64,000 nucleotides of DNA, from contig OY783197.1 in the NCBI GenBank assembly GCA_963678675.1, positions 9,985,647 to 10,049,646 of the forward strand. Direction: 5' to 3'. The translations under genes and the position numbers were made by a program. Of the stretch, positions 22,303 through 33,123 are shown piece by piece. How positions within the stretch are numbered: position 1 is the first letter of the stretch; every line of letters begins with the position of its first letter. Source of the DNA: Xiphydria camelus. Taxonomy: Eukaryota; Arthropoda; Insecta; Hymenoptera; Xiphydriidae. Under the pieces are notes generated by a model. That model searched no databases. It was given only the letters and a program-made list of their open reading frames with translations, and was not told where the DNA came from.

Positions 22303-22340
22303 AGAAGAACCGTATTAATTTATATTCATATTTACGTAGG

Positions 22341-23139
22341 CGAAAATCAGCGTGGAATATGCGAAGTTCAACCCCCAATACATGTTGACGATGAGAAAGT
22401 GGAAGACGAAGACGATTTTTGCAGTGAAAATAGTTCCAATGGGGAAAGAGAATTTATTGACCAATGGGGCGCAAATAATTCCGATGGAGCGAATGAATTT
22501 AATGACGAGGCCCCTCCTGTTTTATTCGATGAAGAAGAAAGTGACGAAAATGAAAACGAAAATGCTGAAATACAAGATTTGCGGATGTGGGCGCACACAG
22601 CGAAGATTCCTCATACACATCTCAGTCAATTATTGTGCATTCTGAGACGGCGGCTATTACCCGAGTTGCCGAAGACAGCGGTAACCTTTCTTCGTACAAA
22701 TGACGCCGTATATGATATTCGAAAGATTCGCGGAAAAGATAATCAAAACATAGGTAGCTTCGTGTATTTTGGCATTAAAATGTTTCTACTGCAAATGGTT
22801 AATATTCAGTTACATGAAGAACACGTGCTTCATTTGCTCATTAATATCGACGGTTTACCACTTTTTAAATCAAGCTCAATGCAATTTTGGCCGATATTGG
22901 GTAAACTGTTTTTTCAGCCAGATATATATAAACCCTTTCCAATTGCAATTTATGCAGGCATTGAAAAACCACCGAATTTGGCCGAGTTTCTCGAAAATTT
23001 TATCGTAGAGATAAATGAACTGCTACAAAATGGCATCCAGATTAAAGGGCAGCTTTTTGAAGTACGAATAAAGTATTTTATTTGCGATCGATTTATATTA
23101 ACCGCACTGTTACCTGATCCGGCCCGGATACAGGCCTAA
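22341..23139 (+). pseudogene. transposase-like gene, truncated at the catalytic region
   Basis: Open frame from an acceptor-like TTTACGTAG at 22340; a longer frame from 22126 passes through a palindrome and is doubtful. Residues after an acidic stretch include LRMWAHTAKIPHTHL, ILRRRLLPELPKTAVTFL, then NIDGLPLFKSS...FWPILG, PFPIAIYAGIEKP, and FICD. The DGLPLF...WPIL layout resembles the D-containing core of Tnp2/CACTA-like transposases, where this aspartate is catalytic. That superfamily placement is tentative. After FICD the frame runs into the subterminal repeats and stops at 23139, so the C-terminal half is lost. Divergent partner of the DUF4806-like gene. Confidence 0.6.
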
Positions 23140-23567
23140 TTCGGTTACCCTGATCAGATATGCCGTGTTGTTACCTGATCCGGGCCTGATCCGGTTACCC
23201 TGATCAGGCATGCCACATTATTACCTGACCCGGCCCTGAACTTACGTCAGGCTGCCGGAACAAATTTTTACCCGGGTAGTGCCTCGCGTTCGCACCTATA
23301 CTAGCCTACGGCAGACTTTCAATGTGTCTGGCAAGATGTAGGAACCATCGAAACTGTCTGGCTACTGAGGAAACATCTTTTGATAGTTCCCCAAACAGGA
23401 ATATGCACCTATTTTTTTTACATCAAAAATGGATTGAGCACGTAAAAAAAGTTGGGTTGTATTTTTTTATTTTTGTTTCTGACACGAAATTAAGCCGTAA
23501 GAAATTAATAAAGTTTGCGCTAAGCTCCGCCCACTTGAAACGGCCGGTCGAGCGGCACGCCGGGTCG

Positions 23568-23575
23568 TGACGTCA
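23568..23575. promoter_or_regulatory. CRE-like TGACGTCA before the YqaJ-type exon
   Basis: Palindromic TGACGTCA followed by CTATGCAC, 126 bases before the ATG at 23701. The mirror copy (GTGCATAG then TGACGTCA) is at 24797-24804, before the THAP exon. The shared inverted block suggests equal promoters at both ends. Confidence 0.5.
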
Positions 23576-23700
23576 CTATGCACTCTCGGATATCGCATTC
23601 GTGTTGACGGCGTCTGCAGAACCGTAAGCGTGTGTTATAGTTCTTCGTTTTGAGGACTGTTTAACTGTTTCAAGTACGAAGCTTGTGTTGTGCTGTGAAA

Positions 23701-23828
23701 ATGGACAGTGGATTTGTACAAGGGAAATCGGACAATTTGCCGCAAATCGATGCTTTGTCAGTGTTCGCTTTTCTTGGATCAAACCCAGATTTCATTGGAG
23801 CAGAAACGCGAAATATTAAAGCAATAAG
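23701..23828 (+). CDS. first exon of a YqaJ/SWIM-type transposon protein (fragment)
   Basis: Begins with ATG and encodes 42 complete codons starting MDSGFVQGKSDNLPQIDALS, then SNPDFIGAETRNIKAIR, and ends at a good donor (AAG followed by GTAAGAT). This start matches my recollection of insect proteins that carry a SWIM zinc finger and a YqaJ-type exonuclease domain and travel in transposons. No later exon is present in the element, so no protein domain can form. Confidence is limited because only the N-terminus is available. Confidence 0.45.
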
Positions 23829-24450
23829 GTAAGATTTAAAGATACGGTATGAATAAGTCAGATTATATACCTCAAAATAAAATAAATAGCAGTCTGCCTA
23901 TATGTAATTTGTAAATATACACGGTGTCGCCTTTTCGATATACCTACGGAGTTTTGGGAAAAACGTTATAGAAAAAATCCAGTTACACATCCTCGGGGCT
24001 GATTTTGAAAACAAATTTAATGCTGTCAAAATCTCACCGCTAACTAGATCCAGTATTGAGGTACAGGGTGTTTTTCATTTTTTGCCATTTCCTTCATGGC
24101 CTTATATTTCGGTTATTTTTAAAGGTAGAAGAACAGTATAACGGTGATTTTTCGTAGATCTTTATGTAGTTGTTTACAATAATATTTGTTTTTAATATAT
24201 GATTGGTATTAGATATTTATAAATGGTATTATTTCATTCAATAGATACTACTTAGTTGTTATAAGTACTTTAAATTTGTATAAGTACTCTGCTGTTTTTC
24301 AACTATGTTGTTGGTAACTTTCTTTAAATTTACGTTATCTTAATGTAAATTTTTGGAAATATGCCATTAATAAAATATGTACAATATACAGTACAATACA
24401 GTTGCAACAATGTGACAATATAGGTATATAACTGTACCTATATAACTTAC

Positions 24451-24665
24451 ATTAAAATAGTCCTCACAACAGTATAGCGAGGTCTTTAGAGAAAGTGGCG
24501 GGTTCTTTTTCTTATCCCTCTTCATTGCCGTACACCACTTCTCTTCCGAATATCCTGATTTTTTGAAACGGAAAAGAATATTTTTTCCGGTATTGCCACA
24601 GATATGTTTGTACATCTCGGTACTATACAATATTTATAAATCTTTCTTCCTTCCTTCTTCGACAT
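24451..24665 (-). pseudogene. THAP-domain first exon, frameshifted
   Basis: Minus-strand start MSKKEGRKIYKYCIVPRC gives the C-x4-C half of a THAP zinc finger (DNA binding). After a one-base frameshift the KWCTAMKRD helix follows, then SLYCCEDYF and a GTAAGT donor. The fourth ligand, normally His in CxxHF, is Tyr here. Frameshift plus lost ligand mark it as dead. It faces the YqaJ-type exon at the other end of the same element. Confidence 0.7.
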
Positions 24666-24796
24666 TCTACTATCAAACGTCAAACAAAAATAGTCACAAA
24701 AAATAAACAAACTTCCACTTCACTTGCACTCTTCCGATACGCAAGGTATTGAGAAACAGACTAGAAGGTGCACTGGCGGGCCGGTTTCGTGCATAG

Positions 24797-24804
24797 TGAC
24801 GTCA
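24797..24804. promoter_or_regulatory. CRE-like TGACGTCA before the THAP exon
   Basis: Mirror partner of the site at 23568-23575, about 130 bases upstream of the THAP ATG (24665, minus strand). A second partial motif, ACGTCAC, follows at about 24841. Confidence 0.5.
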
Positions 24805-25008
24805 CGAGCCAGCGCCTCCCACAACGGAGCGTTTTGAAATACGTCACTGGGAGGCGTGGCCGTGCTACTTTTAAAGTAATGTTTTTGGGGTAGGAGTTTT
24901 TCTTATCAACTTTTTACTATTGGTACTGTGTTTTGAATAACCTTAACTATTATGTCTGCTGTGTTTCATGCATATTAAAATTTCATGCATATTCCTGAAT
25001 ATCATATA

Positions 25009-25578
25009 CAGGGTGTTCGGAAAAAACACCGACACAGAAATAGGGGTGATAGGTTACGTCATATTACAAGTATTTTGATATAAGGGACCTATACCCGCAA
25101 GCGCCCCCTTCTGGAGATATCAACTTTTCAAGTTTATAACGACCGAGGTTGATCAAAGTAGAATAATAAGAAACGTATCAAGATGGTAACAAATATTTAA
25201 TTTTACGAGATACAAAAACAATGTACTACAGCAAATGCTCAAAATGACGGCCACCCATGTCCATGCAACATCGGAAACGATTCTGGATAGATGTGCCACT
25301 GCGCAAACTGCTTGCGGAAAGGATAACCGCTTGGCACAAGTCCTTGTACTTTTCGAAGATGATGCGGATACAAGGAGTTTTCATTTGTTTTTCAATTGTA
25401 CAGGTAGACAAAAAACTCAATATTATTCTACTTTGATCAACCTCGGTCGTTATAAACTTGAAAAGTTGATATCTCCAGAAGGGGGCGCTTGCGGGTATAG
25501 GTCCCTTATATCAAACTACTTGTAATGACGTAACCTATCACCCCTATTTCTGTGTCGGTGTTTTTTCCGAACACCCTG
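25009..25578. mobile_element. mariner MITE, copy 1 (CAGGGTGTTCGG ends)
   Basis: TIRs of about 165 bp begin CAGGGTGTTCGGAAAAAACA and are flanked by TA (25007-25008, 25579-25580). The 245-bp centre retains the minus-strand end of a transposase (CMDMGGRHFEHLL and stop), upstream of which nothing recognisable survives. Copy 2 is at 35782-36351 and is almost identical. Confidence 0.8.
25229..25420 (-). pseudogene. mariner transposase tail in MITE copy 1
   Basis: About 60 codons ending ...RFRCCMDMGGRHFEHLL. The GGRHFEHLL end is the usual last segment of DUF4817-type mariner transposases. No catalytic residues are included. Confidence 0.5.
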
Positions 25579-25913
25579 TATAAAATTTAGCTTTTATACT
25601 ATGACGAAAGTTTAATTATAATTTATTATAGTTTAAGGGTACCTGGCAGGGGGTGGGAACCATACTAAGTGTCTGGCAATGGACGACGTGATTTCTAATA
25701 TCTATTATTCCGAATAAAATATATAAAAACTGAGCTTTATACTTTAACGAAAGTAAGGTCCATTTTTTTACACCTTTGCTACCTGTTACCTGTCAAAGCC
25801 ACCATGATCCAAACTTCATATTCGGGGATTGTTCTTACCTCTATTAGGGACATACACTGAGAAACTTGCAGCCTTTATAAAATAACGAAGGGGTCTGGCT
25901 GTCGCTGGCTCTT

Positions 25914-26083
25914 GCTCTATTACGGTCCCTTCGCGGAAAACTCTCTCGCCAGCGCAGGACGAAATGTTCTTCCCGTGGTAAAACTCTGTACGTTCTTCTT
26001 TCGTGTTGTACGAATTCAACAATTTCTTCATCGTCGTCGCTAATTTCCAAAAAGTCTCCAATATTATCTCGAATATTATCCAT
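25914..26083 (-). pseudogene. Harbinger transposase N-terminus, cut by a foldback
   Basis: Starts at an ATG (26083-26081, minus strand) with MDNIRDNIGDFLEISDDDEE, followed by VEFVQHERRTYRVLPREEHF and WRESFPRR. This acidic start followed by a basic RxxYxxxPRxxHF segment is what one expects before the HTH of PIF/Harbinger nucleases. The frame then meets the end of the 18534-25913 foldback. I could not find the rest of the transposase on the other side. The assignment is supported mainly by its position inside the GGGCCGG-ended element. Confidence 0.5.
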
Positions 26084-26408
26084 TTTAGACTGTACACAAA
26101 CACAAAACCAGAGATAATTCTAACCTATAAATTGCGATAACTGCCAGTTTATTCAGTATCTGGCACCAGTACCTTCTAGTTAAATTTACTTCCAGTTATC
26201 TTAATTTAAGTTCTTAGTAAACGTTAGTTGTATATTGATAAACAGTTTAGCTACCACTTTAATTTTATTCACCAGTTAAGACATTTAACTGGACATTGAT
26301 AAACCGGCCCTCACCCGACACAAAGAGACCCTTCCCACGTTCCTAATCCCACCACACGAGATTTACCGCCGCTTCAAAATTACACTGTCGGTTATGCCGC
26401 ACCCTGTA

Positions 26409-27630
26409 TGAGACACCAGGGGAGGCAAAAGTGAGAGAAACTGAAGTCGAGCGCATGACATTCGCTTGTAAATCAAGTGTGTTAAACGCGACGTAGACTA
26501 TTTGCGTACGATGAGCAGAGAAACATGAAATTCAATTTTTCATATCCAAACTGTAAATGCACGCTGTCAATTAAGGAGAGCCATGCTTTATTTAATATTA
26601 GAGGATATGATTTTGAAGTGATACATGTTTTTAAGTGGAAAATGACAGTACATTTCAAGTCACTTTTTGAAATTATATCAGTATTTTAAACTATTTAATA
26701 TTTAATAATAAATAGTTTATTAATTAATAGTTGTGACAAACGATTAAGGTACTTCCAAAAAAGTATTTATATTCTTTCAATATTCTTCAGACACCTTTAT
26801 ATACTTCAATGATGCCAAAATAAGAGTGTCTCACTTTTGTATTATTGGTCTCTCTTTCTTGCCTTTCGGAGAGGCAAATAAAAGATACATATGAACGATA
26901 AAAATATATCCCTAGGTGAAAAATCTCACGTTTTTTCAATTAAAATACACTTCGGGATGTTCTTTGCATCCTCTAAGATCAAAAATAAATATTTTCATAT
27001 TTTTCTTTAGGTATATCTTATGAATAACGAGTTTCACAAAGTGTCTCATTAACCCCCAGGCACCCTCTGAGCCTTGCGATGGGGGCGTGAGCCTTTATCG
27101 AAGCTCTCGATATATATAATAAATAATTAGAATTTCTAATCACATTTTTATTCAAAATATGACCTTAAAAATAAAAAAAGACTATTAATTTTTCATTAAA
27201 ATCTAAACAAACATTATATTTCTAAAATTGAGTAACAATGAACTTTTTATTTAAAAAATATTAATTAAAAAGAAGGAAAATGTCGGCGTGTCTGCGAAAT
27301 TCCATAAATGCCAGTTTTTATTTTATTATTATAAATACATTTTTTAATGAACATTTTCGTACTTTAATTTATTCTATGTTTAATTGAATAAACGTTTAGA
27401 AACTTTATATATCACTAATTAACTTGGTACGATTAAAACGGGAAGTTCATATTTTCTATGCACTTCGTTTTCACATTTCTTAATTATATAGCTTCCATAT
27501 TCGGAATATTAAAATCCTTTCGCTAATCGAATAAATAATTCGACGTTTTTATAGAATCATGTCTTTGAAGAATGCCAAATCTTTGCTTCTTTTATTGCCA
27601 ATCTTCTGATTGTATTGCCTGTGTAAAGTT
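26409..27630. other. unclassified intron sequence
   Basis: AT-rich with no TIRs or coding frames that I recognise. A short GAGCCTTGCGATGGGGGCGTG stretch at 27067-27090 is the only GC-rich feature. Confidence 0.4.
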
Positions 27631-27639
27631 AGTAGGTAC

Positions 27640-28250
27640 TGATCTTTTTGAAAATGAACATTTTCTTTCCTGTACCGGATTGTACTCAACTTCTACTGTA
27701 TTGTACCATTAAGAGTATTTTGATATTGGGAGCCATTTCCGAGGAAAATAAAGAATCAAAAAATTTACTAGCACCAACTTCTTCGAAAATCGAATTTCTT
27801 CTCCTTGTACCGGATTGTACTCGATTACACGATTGTACCGTAAAGAGAATAAATATATTTCCCCCCAATCGCTTTTCAAATAATGAAAGAAACATTACGC
27901 AAGTCGAAGATTACGAAACTCGGTAGAGTTTTAGATGAACCATAAAAATACTAGGGGTTCGGTGCTAGCACGAGTTTTGTTTTCTTATTTCGGAAACGGT
28001 TTGGGATATCGCGTTATTCTCTTTGTCGTACAACTGGATACAAACCAAGTAGAATCCAGTATAGCAAAAAAAAATTTTAATTTTCAAAAAAATTGGTGCT
28101 AGTAATTTTTTCAATTTTTGTTTTGTTTTATTCGGAAACGTTTCCCAATATAAAAATACTCTTAATGATACAATACGGTACAAATTGAGTACAAACTGAT
28201 ATAGGAAAGAATTATGCTTTTCAAAAAAGTCGGTGCTAACTTCACTCAGG
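27640..28250. repeat. direct and inverted copies of a GTACCGGATTGTACTC unit
   Basis: Two direct copies (about 27660 and 27810) of a unit with TTTCCTGTACCGGATTGTAC and TTGGTGCTAGTA-like sequence, then two inverted copies at about 28020-28100 and 28130-28250. A foldback with two-unit arms. The apparent open frames are by-products. Confidence 0.65.
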
Positions 28251-28582
28251 TAATCGTACTGCCAATGCTGTATTTTTGAACTTATTACACGGGACATAAT
28301 TTGGCGAGTTCTCCATACATTCTTTATGCATTTGTTGTGAGAATCTTGCATCGTAAAGACTGCATTTGCATTGCTTTATTTCGATTGATTAGCTAGCTTA
28401 GCTTAGCTTAGCTTTTTGCTTTTTTTTTGATTTAGCTTTAATGTTCTAGAAAAAGTTCGACAAACTTCAATAAATTTATCAAAATAGGAAGATACACGGT
28501 ATGTCCCCAAACTATTTGAACCCCATGGTCGCTGGGAGAATAATGCACCATTTCGGAAGTTTTTACGCCCTTTATACGCTCA

Positions 28583-28965
28583 TGAAACAGTCGAAACCCC
28601 TTCTGCATCTACCACCATTCAGGTCGCTCTCCTTGTCGATTACAACGAATCAATACTTATCGGCATTCCAGTACGTGGCGCACGGGTCGCGGAACTTGGC
28701 GTAAGACATGTCCGTATTCTGAAGTGCACCAGCAGATTAGCATTATCGCGCACGAGATGCTTGGGAATGCGAGCGTACGCCTGACAGGGATAGAAGCAGT
28801 CGATGCTCCTGTGTCTTCCCATGCAGAAAAAGGCTCTGATGTTGTTCTGCTTCTCACAGGCGATGTTGTCGAAGATCGTTATCGAGTTGGGGCGTGGATC
28901 CTCCGGCATCACCACCTCTTCTTGATCATTGAAAGGATGATAGCCAATCAAGAGACACGGCAGTG
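28583..28965 (-). pseudogene. Maverick packaging-ATPase fragment
   Basis: The minus strand shows PNSITIFDNIACEKQNN (Walker B region), then AFFCMGRHRSIDCFYPCQAY and RIPKHLVRDNANLLVHF. This closely parallels residues about 85-150 of the ATPase in the 45567-51705 Maverick. The Walker A end is missing. After LLVHF the frame decays, though the later FVVIDK and GFDCF segments can still be traced to 28583. Walker B has Asn for the second Asp of the DD pair. The 5' side is cut by the CAAGAGACACGG repeat. It is a separate, older Maverick copy. Confidence 0.85.
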
Positions 28966-30130
28966 TCTCGCGGCATGTTCGTTCAAGTAGTTCGCGCTCA
29001 GACACGACAGCGCTGATCTCGCGGGCACCCGTGATTTTTACACCACAAATGTCTGTCCCCTGCACCCCTCAATTTTTACACCGAATGTAATCAATAAATA
29101 TACGGTTATAACCAAAACTATGCTTAGTTACGCCATATAAATTGAGTATTCTCTATTGATAGAGACCAGAATAAATGTTATAAGTTACATATTAACAGAG
29201 ATTCTTCCTTAGCAACGCGAAGCCACGCCCCTCGCGCATAAAAGTCGAGAATTCGATTTCTCGGCCAATATATACAGGGTGTAACAAAATAAGTGTAAAA
29301 CATTTCAGGGGGTGATTCCTCATCGAAAAAGGGATAGGATCTTTCATATAAAGAAACTTCATTTGAGCATCCTTTGTTAAGATACAGTTCCTTAAAGGGG
29401 GTACATAAAATTTGTTTTACAATTTTTTTCACAAACACTAAAAAAGTTACAAAATTGAAATTAACGTGACATTTTCTACTATCAAAAAGACACTTAGCCA
29501 GTAATTTATTTGGTTTACCCCATGGTTGTAAGGGGTGGAAAACGCAACCCCTAAAATTTATTTCCAACGTAACTTTTTGTCTTATTATTTGTTTACCATT
29601 TAAAAATGTATTTCCAATAGCTTGTTTCATTCTAAACAAAAAATGTCTTGAATTTTTTGCCCAAAATTAACCAGTTCGCAGCAAAAAATTATTTTACGAA
29701 CAACTACAGAGATACATCGTCAGAAATGCGAACTGGATTAGGGATGCTCAAATGAAGTTTCTTTACATGAAAGACCCTATCCCTTTTTCGATGAGGAATC
29801 ACTCCCTGAAATGTTTTACACTTATTTTGTTACACCCTGTATATGTCAAAATCACAAAAATTCCGCCTATCTTCGGCGAAAGTCGGCCATGATCGGAATA
29901 GATGCGACCACACGCACACGCCATCAAATGTATGTGAGAGTGTGTGAGAGAATATATTCGTTGAATGTTTGGTTATGGTTTTCAAAGTGAATAAAATATT
30001 TCCATTCGTGAAACGATTTCCCTCGCGTTTATTCCGATCCTCGGACGAGCTTGTTAATAAAAAGTAAAAAATCAGTGTAATCGGAGTTATGAATCTCAAT
30101 AGTGGTGAATGTGACAGACGCTCCATATTG
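28952..30130. repeat. CAAGAGACACGG dispersed repeat, copy 1
   Basis: Begins CAAGAGACACGG(C)AGTGTCT at the break in the ATPase fragment and runs through CCAAAACTATGCTTAGTTAC, GAAGCCACGCCCCTCG, TTCCGCCT(A)TCTTCGGC to GTGACAGACGCTC. A mariner-type MITE (29275-29839) interrupts it. Other copies are at about 36651-37280, 42265-42905 and inverted at 43800-44436. No coding frame is conserved. Confidence 0.7.
29275..29839. mobile_element. mariner-type MITE with 100-bp TIRs
   Basis: Ends CAGGGTGTAACAAAATAAGT, about 100 bp inverted at the right end, flanked by TA (29273-29274, 29840-29841). The interior is AT-rich without a transposase remnant. The paralogous repeat at about 36990 shows the uninterrupted site. 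Confidence 0.8.
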
Positions 30131-30379
30131 TTTGACAATAGTTTACGCTTTTTTTCGAATAATCGAGATAGTGAACGGATGCAGTGCTATTTTTTAGAAA
30201 GGAGACGGCAGTATCTCAGAAGAATTGCCATTAGATAAGTTACTTTCTATCTGACCACTCTAACCTCACTTTGATTGCGTATGAAGGACAAAATCTTTGT
30301 GGATATTCTATTCTTTGTTCCCAGCGTCATGCGAGCACGGGATGAATAGAGGGTTTTTTTTCTCTGTCAACAAGCTGTG

Positions 30380-32700
30380 GCAGAAAAATGGGAGATGCAA
30401 TGGAATTGGATCACAATAATTAAGTAATTACTTTATCATTATTTTCTCTTTATCGATATATTTCCTCTTCTATCTATCACAAGTTCTAATTTATACACCG
30501 ACCTGTCAAACCTAAAGTGTACATGTACCTCAATTCTATTTCATCTCTTCTTCGTCTCTGGTGTAACGACGGAATCACTGATACCGATTAGGGTTTTCGA
30601 GGGTTATTCCTTATTCTTTCTAGCACAGCATCGATATTTTACTGCACCTGTATTCTTCTGGGACTTCCTAAAATAATTATAAAAACCCCATATAATTCAG
30701 CCCTGACAAGTACAATCTTATCGAGCTGTACCTTATCGAGGAGATCTTTTGACGTAATGATTCCGAAACGTTTCTATGATGTTTTGCAACATTCGCGAAT
30801 TTATCAAGAAATACATATTTCTAATATATACGGTAGTGTTCACGAATATTGTAAAATATCGCAGGAATGTTACAGAAAAGTTACTTGTAAAAACATGCTT
30901 TGTGGGGTGTAAATGATGATATTTCGTAATTTTCATCGTTACACCAGAGGCGAAGAAGAGATGAAATAGAAGTGAGGTACATCTACACTTCACGTTTGAC
31001 AGGTCGGTATATAAATTGAAACTTGTGATAGTATCATACGAAAGAGGAAATATATCATTTTTAATAATTCTGTCATTATTAGAATTGATTAACTCAGATT
31101 AATATAGTTTCTTAATTTCTACGTTGAGTAAGTTCGGTATATTTTAAATAGTGAAATGTGCTGCACATGGTTGTTATTTACAATTTGTTACAGATCGTAT
31201 GCGAACCCGAGGGGGTTTCAACGAGGGATCATCGACTTGTTGTTCCAAGAACCAGTTGCATTAGTTCATTCGGCGGGTTGGATCTGCTGCCTCGAGTGCA
31301 TGGACGTGCGTTACTTTAAAAATGGGTGAAAATTTTCATTATTTAATATCCTCCGAACCCTAGATTTGCTGATTTTAACCTCTGTTGCCACAGCCGGAAT
31401 ATTCGTTCGAGGGTTATTCCTTATTCTTTCTAGCACAGCATCGATATTTTTTATGCACCTGTATTCTTCTAGGACGTCCTAAAATAATTATAAAAACCCC
31501 ATATAATTCAGCCCGAACAAGTATAATACAATCTTATCGAGCTGTACCTTATCGATGAGAGCTTTCGACGTAATGATTTCGAAATATTTCAATGATGTTT
31601 TGCAACATTCGCGAATTTATCAAGAAATATATATTTCTAACATACGGTAGTGTTCACGAATATTGTAAAATATCGTAGGAATGTTACAGAAAAGTTACTT
31701 GCAAAAACGTGCTTTGTGGGGTTTAAATGATGATATTTTGTAATTTCCATCGTTACACCAGAGGCGAAGAAGAGATGAAATAGAAGTGTACATGTACACT
31801 TCACGTTTGACAGGTCGGTATATAAATTGGAACTTGTGATAGTATAACACGAAAGAGGAAATATATCGATAAAGAAAAAAATATAATAAAGTAGTTACTC
31901 CATTATTGTAATCCAATTCCATTGCCTCCCTTATTTTTTTGCTACGACTTTGATTGTTGATAGTGAAGAAAACTCAAATTTATTGGTTGATTCATCCACT
32001 AACAACAATCAAAGTCGTGGCAGAAACATAAGGGGTAGAATGGAACTAGATTACAATAATGGAGTAATTACTTTATTATTTTTTTTCTTTATCGATATAT
32101 TTCCTCTTTCGTATTATACTATTACAAGTTCCAATTTATATACCAACCTGTCAAACGTGGAGTGTACATGTACCTCACTTCTATTTCATCTCTTCTTCGC
32201 CTCTAGTGTAACGATGGAAATTACAAAATATCATTATCATTTACACCCCACAAATCACGTTTTTGCAAGTAACTTTTCTGTAACATTTCTGCGATATTTT
32301 ACAATATTCGTGAACAATACCGTATGTTGGAAATATATATTTCTCGTTAAATTGGCGAATGTTGCGAAACATCATAGAAACGTTTCGGAATCATTACGTC
32401 GAAAGATCTCCTCGATAAGGTACAGCTCGATAAGATTGTACTTGTCAGGGCTGAATTATATGGGGTTTTTATAATTATTTTAGGAAGTCCCAGAAGAATA
32501 CAGGTGCAGCAAAATATCGATGCTCTGTGCTAGAAAGAATAAGGAATAACCCTCGAACCCTAATCGGTATCAGTGATTCCTCATTGACCGTTGTTACACC
32601 ATAGGCGAAGAAAAGATGAAATAGAAGTGAGGGGTACATGTACACTTCACGTTTGATAGGTCAGTATATAAATTGAAACATGCAATAGTAGTATAATACG
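30380..32700. repeat. cluster of direct and inverted copies of a TATAAATTGGAACTTGTG family
   Basis: Repeating modules include ATGGAATTGGATTACAATAA, TCGATATATTTCCTCTT, CCGACCTGTCAAACGTGAAG, TCTCTTCTTCGCCTCTAGTG, and GGTTATTCCTTATTCTTTCT. Plus copies start near 30395 and 32035 and inverted copies lie at about 30940-31040 and 31760-31925. A central hairpin at 31940-32025 carries ACAATCAAAGTCGTGGCAGA. More copies lie at 38.0, 41.9, 42.2, 43.4, 44.5 and 44.6 kb. Confidence 0.65.
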
Positions 32701-33123
32701 ATGTCCGATTTTTGCCAATAACTGTTGCTTCAACTTCCAGTGATATTAAGTATTACTGCAGAGCGAGTAGGTTAGAAGATTTTCATGAAGACTCATGATT
32801 TTCTGACATGTCAGCTCGTACAGGTGTAACCGAAGAGGATCTAGCTCGTGTCCTGTCCGTAAAAAGATGACTCAATGGACATTGGAGAATGTCAGACTTG
32901 TCATCGAGCGCTTATTACCCACGGTACATTAATTGCAATACGGGCTTCTAGTTTCAACTATTCCAGCGTTAAACAACTTTTACTTCTTTCAAGCTCATAA
33001 CCTTTTATGAACTGTGTTCGTGGTAGGAGGCAGCGATCGATAATAGCGACTCGTCGTAGACAAGTTCATCTATTAAAACTAAAAGGCAAAAAAAATTCGG
33101 TGTGCCGAACTACTACTGCCATC

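Larger units (their letters stand above)
19493..23276. mobile_element. 3.8 kb DNA transposon with CCCGGGTAAAA ends
   Basis: TIRs begin CCCGGGTAAAATTTTGTTCC (left) and CCCGGGTAAAAATTTGTTCC (right, inverted), flanked by TA (19491-19492, 23277-23278). Subterminal tandem words of the type CCTGATCAGGCAACTA and CCGGCCCGGAT fill about 19520-19735 and 23105-23250. It carries two divergent genes: a spliced DUF4806-like gene on the minus strand and a transposase-like gene on the plus strand. It is not clear to me which superfamily it belongs to. It is inserted in the right arm of the 18534-25913 foldback. Confidence 0.8.
23396..24997. mobile_element. 1.6 kb transposon with two convergent genes (THAP and YqaJ-type)
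   Basis: TIRs CAGGAATATGCA at both ends, flanked by AAA and AAT. A YqaJ/SWIM-like first exon runs inward from the left and a THAP first exon inward from the right. Each starts close behind a CGTGACGTCAC- or GTGACGTCAC-containing stretch. Downstream exons of both genes are missing, so this is an internally deleted copy. It fills the second break in the foldback arm. Confidence 0.65.
18534..25913. repeat. 1.4 kb foldback with right arm split by three transposons
   Basis: The left arm from 18534 (AAGAGCCAGCGACAGCCAGA) to about 19230 is unbroken. The right arm continues as 19230-19492, 23277-23395, 24998-25008 and 25579-25913, interrupted by elements 19493-23276, 23396-24997 and 25009-25578. Removing these gives two arms of about 700 bp, so the left arm records the original sequence at each insertion point. 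Confidence 0.75.
17273..26310. mobile_element. PIF/Harbinger-type element, 9 kb with nested insertions
   Basis: TIRs are identical for about 30 bp, beginning GGGCCGGTTTATCAATGTCC, and are flanked by the 3-bp repeat TCA (17270-17272, 26311-26313). A 3-bp duplication and GGGCC-type ends fit PIF/Harbinger. A frame at the right end resembles the start of a Harbinger transposase. Most of the length is later insertions, so the original element was probably under 2 kb. Confidence 0.75.
16822..26406. mobile_element. mariner relative split by a 9 kb insertion
   Basis: The left end CAGGGTGCGGCAAAACAGAC and the right end (inverted) CAGGGTGCGGCATAACCGAC are flanked by TA (16820-16821, 26407-26408). Without the Harbinger insertion (17273-26310) only about 550 bp remain. 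These hold the tail of a transposase on the minus strand, so it was already internally deleted. Confidence 0.75.
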
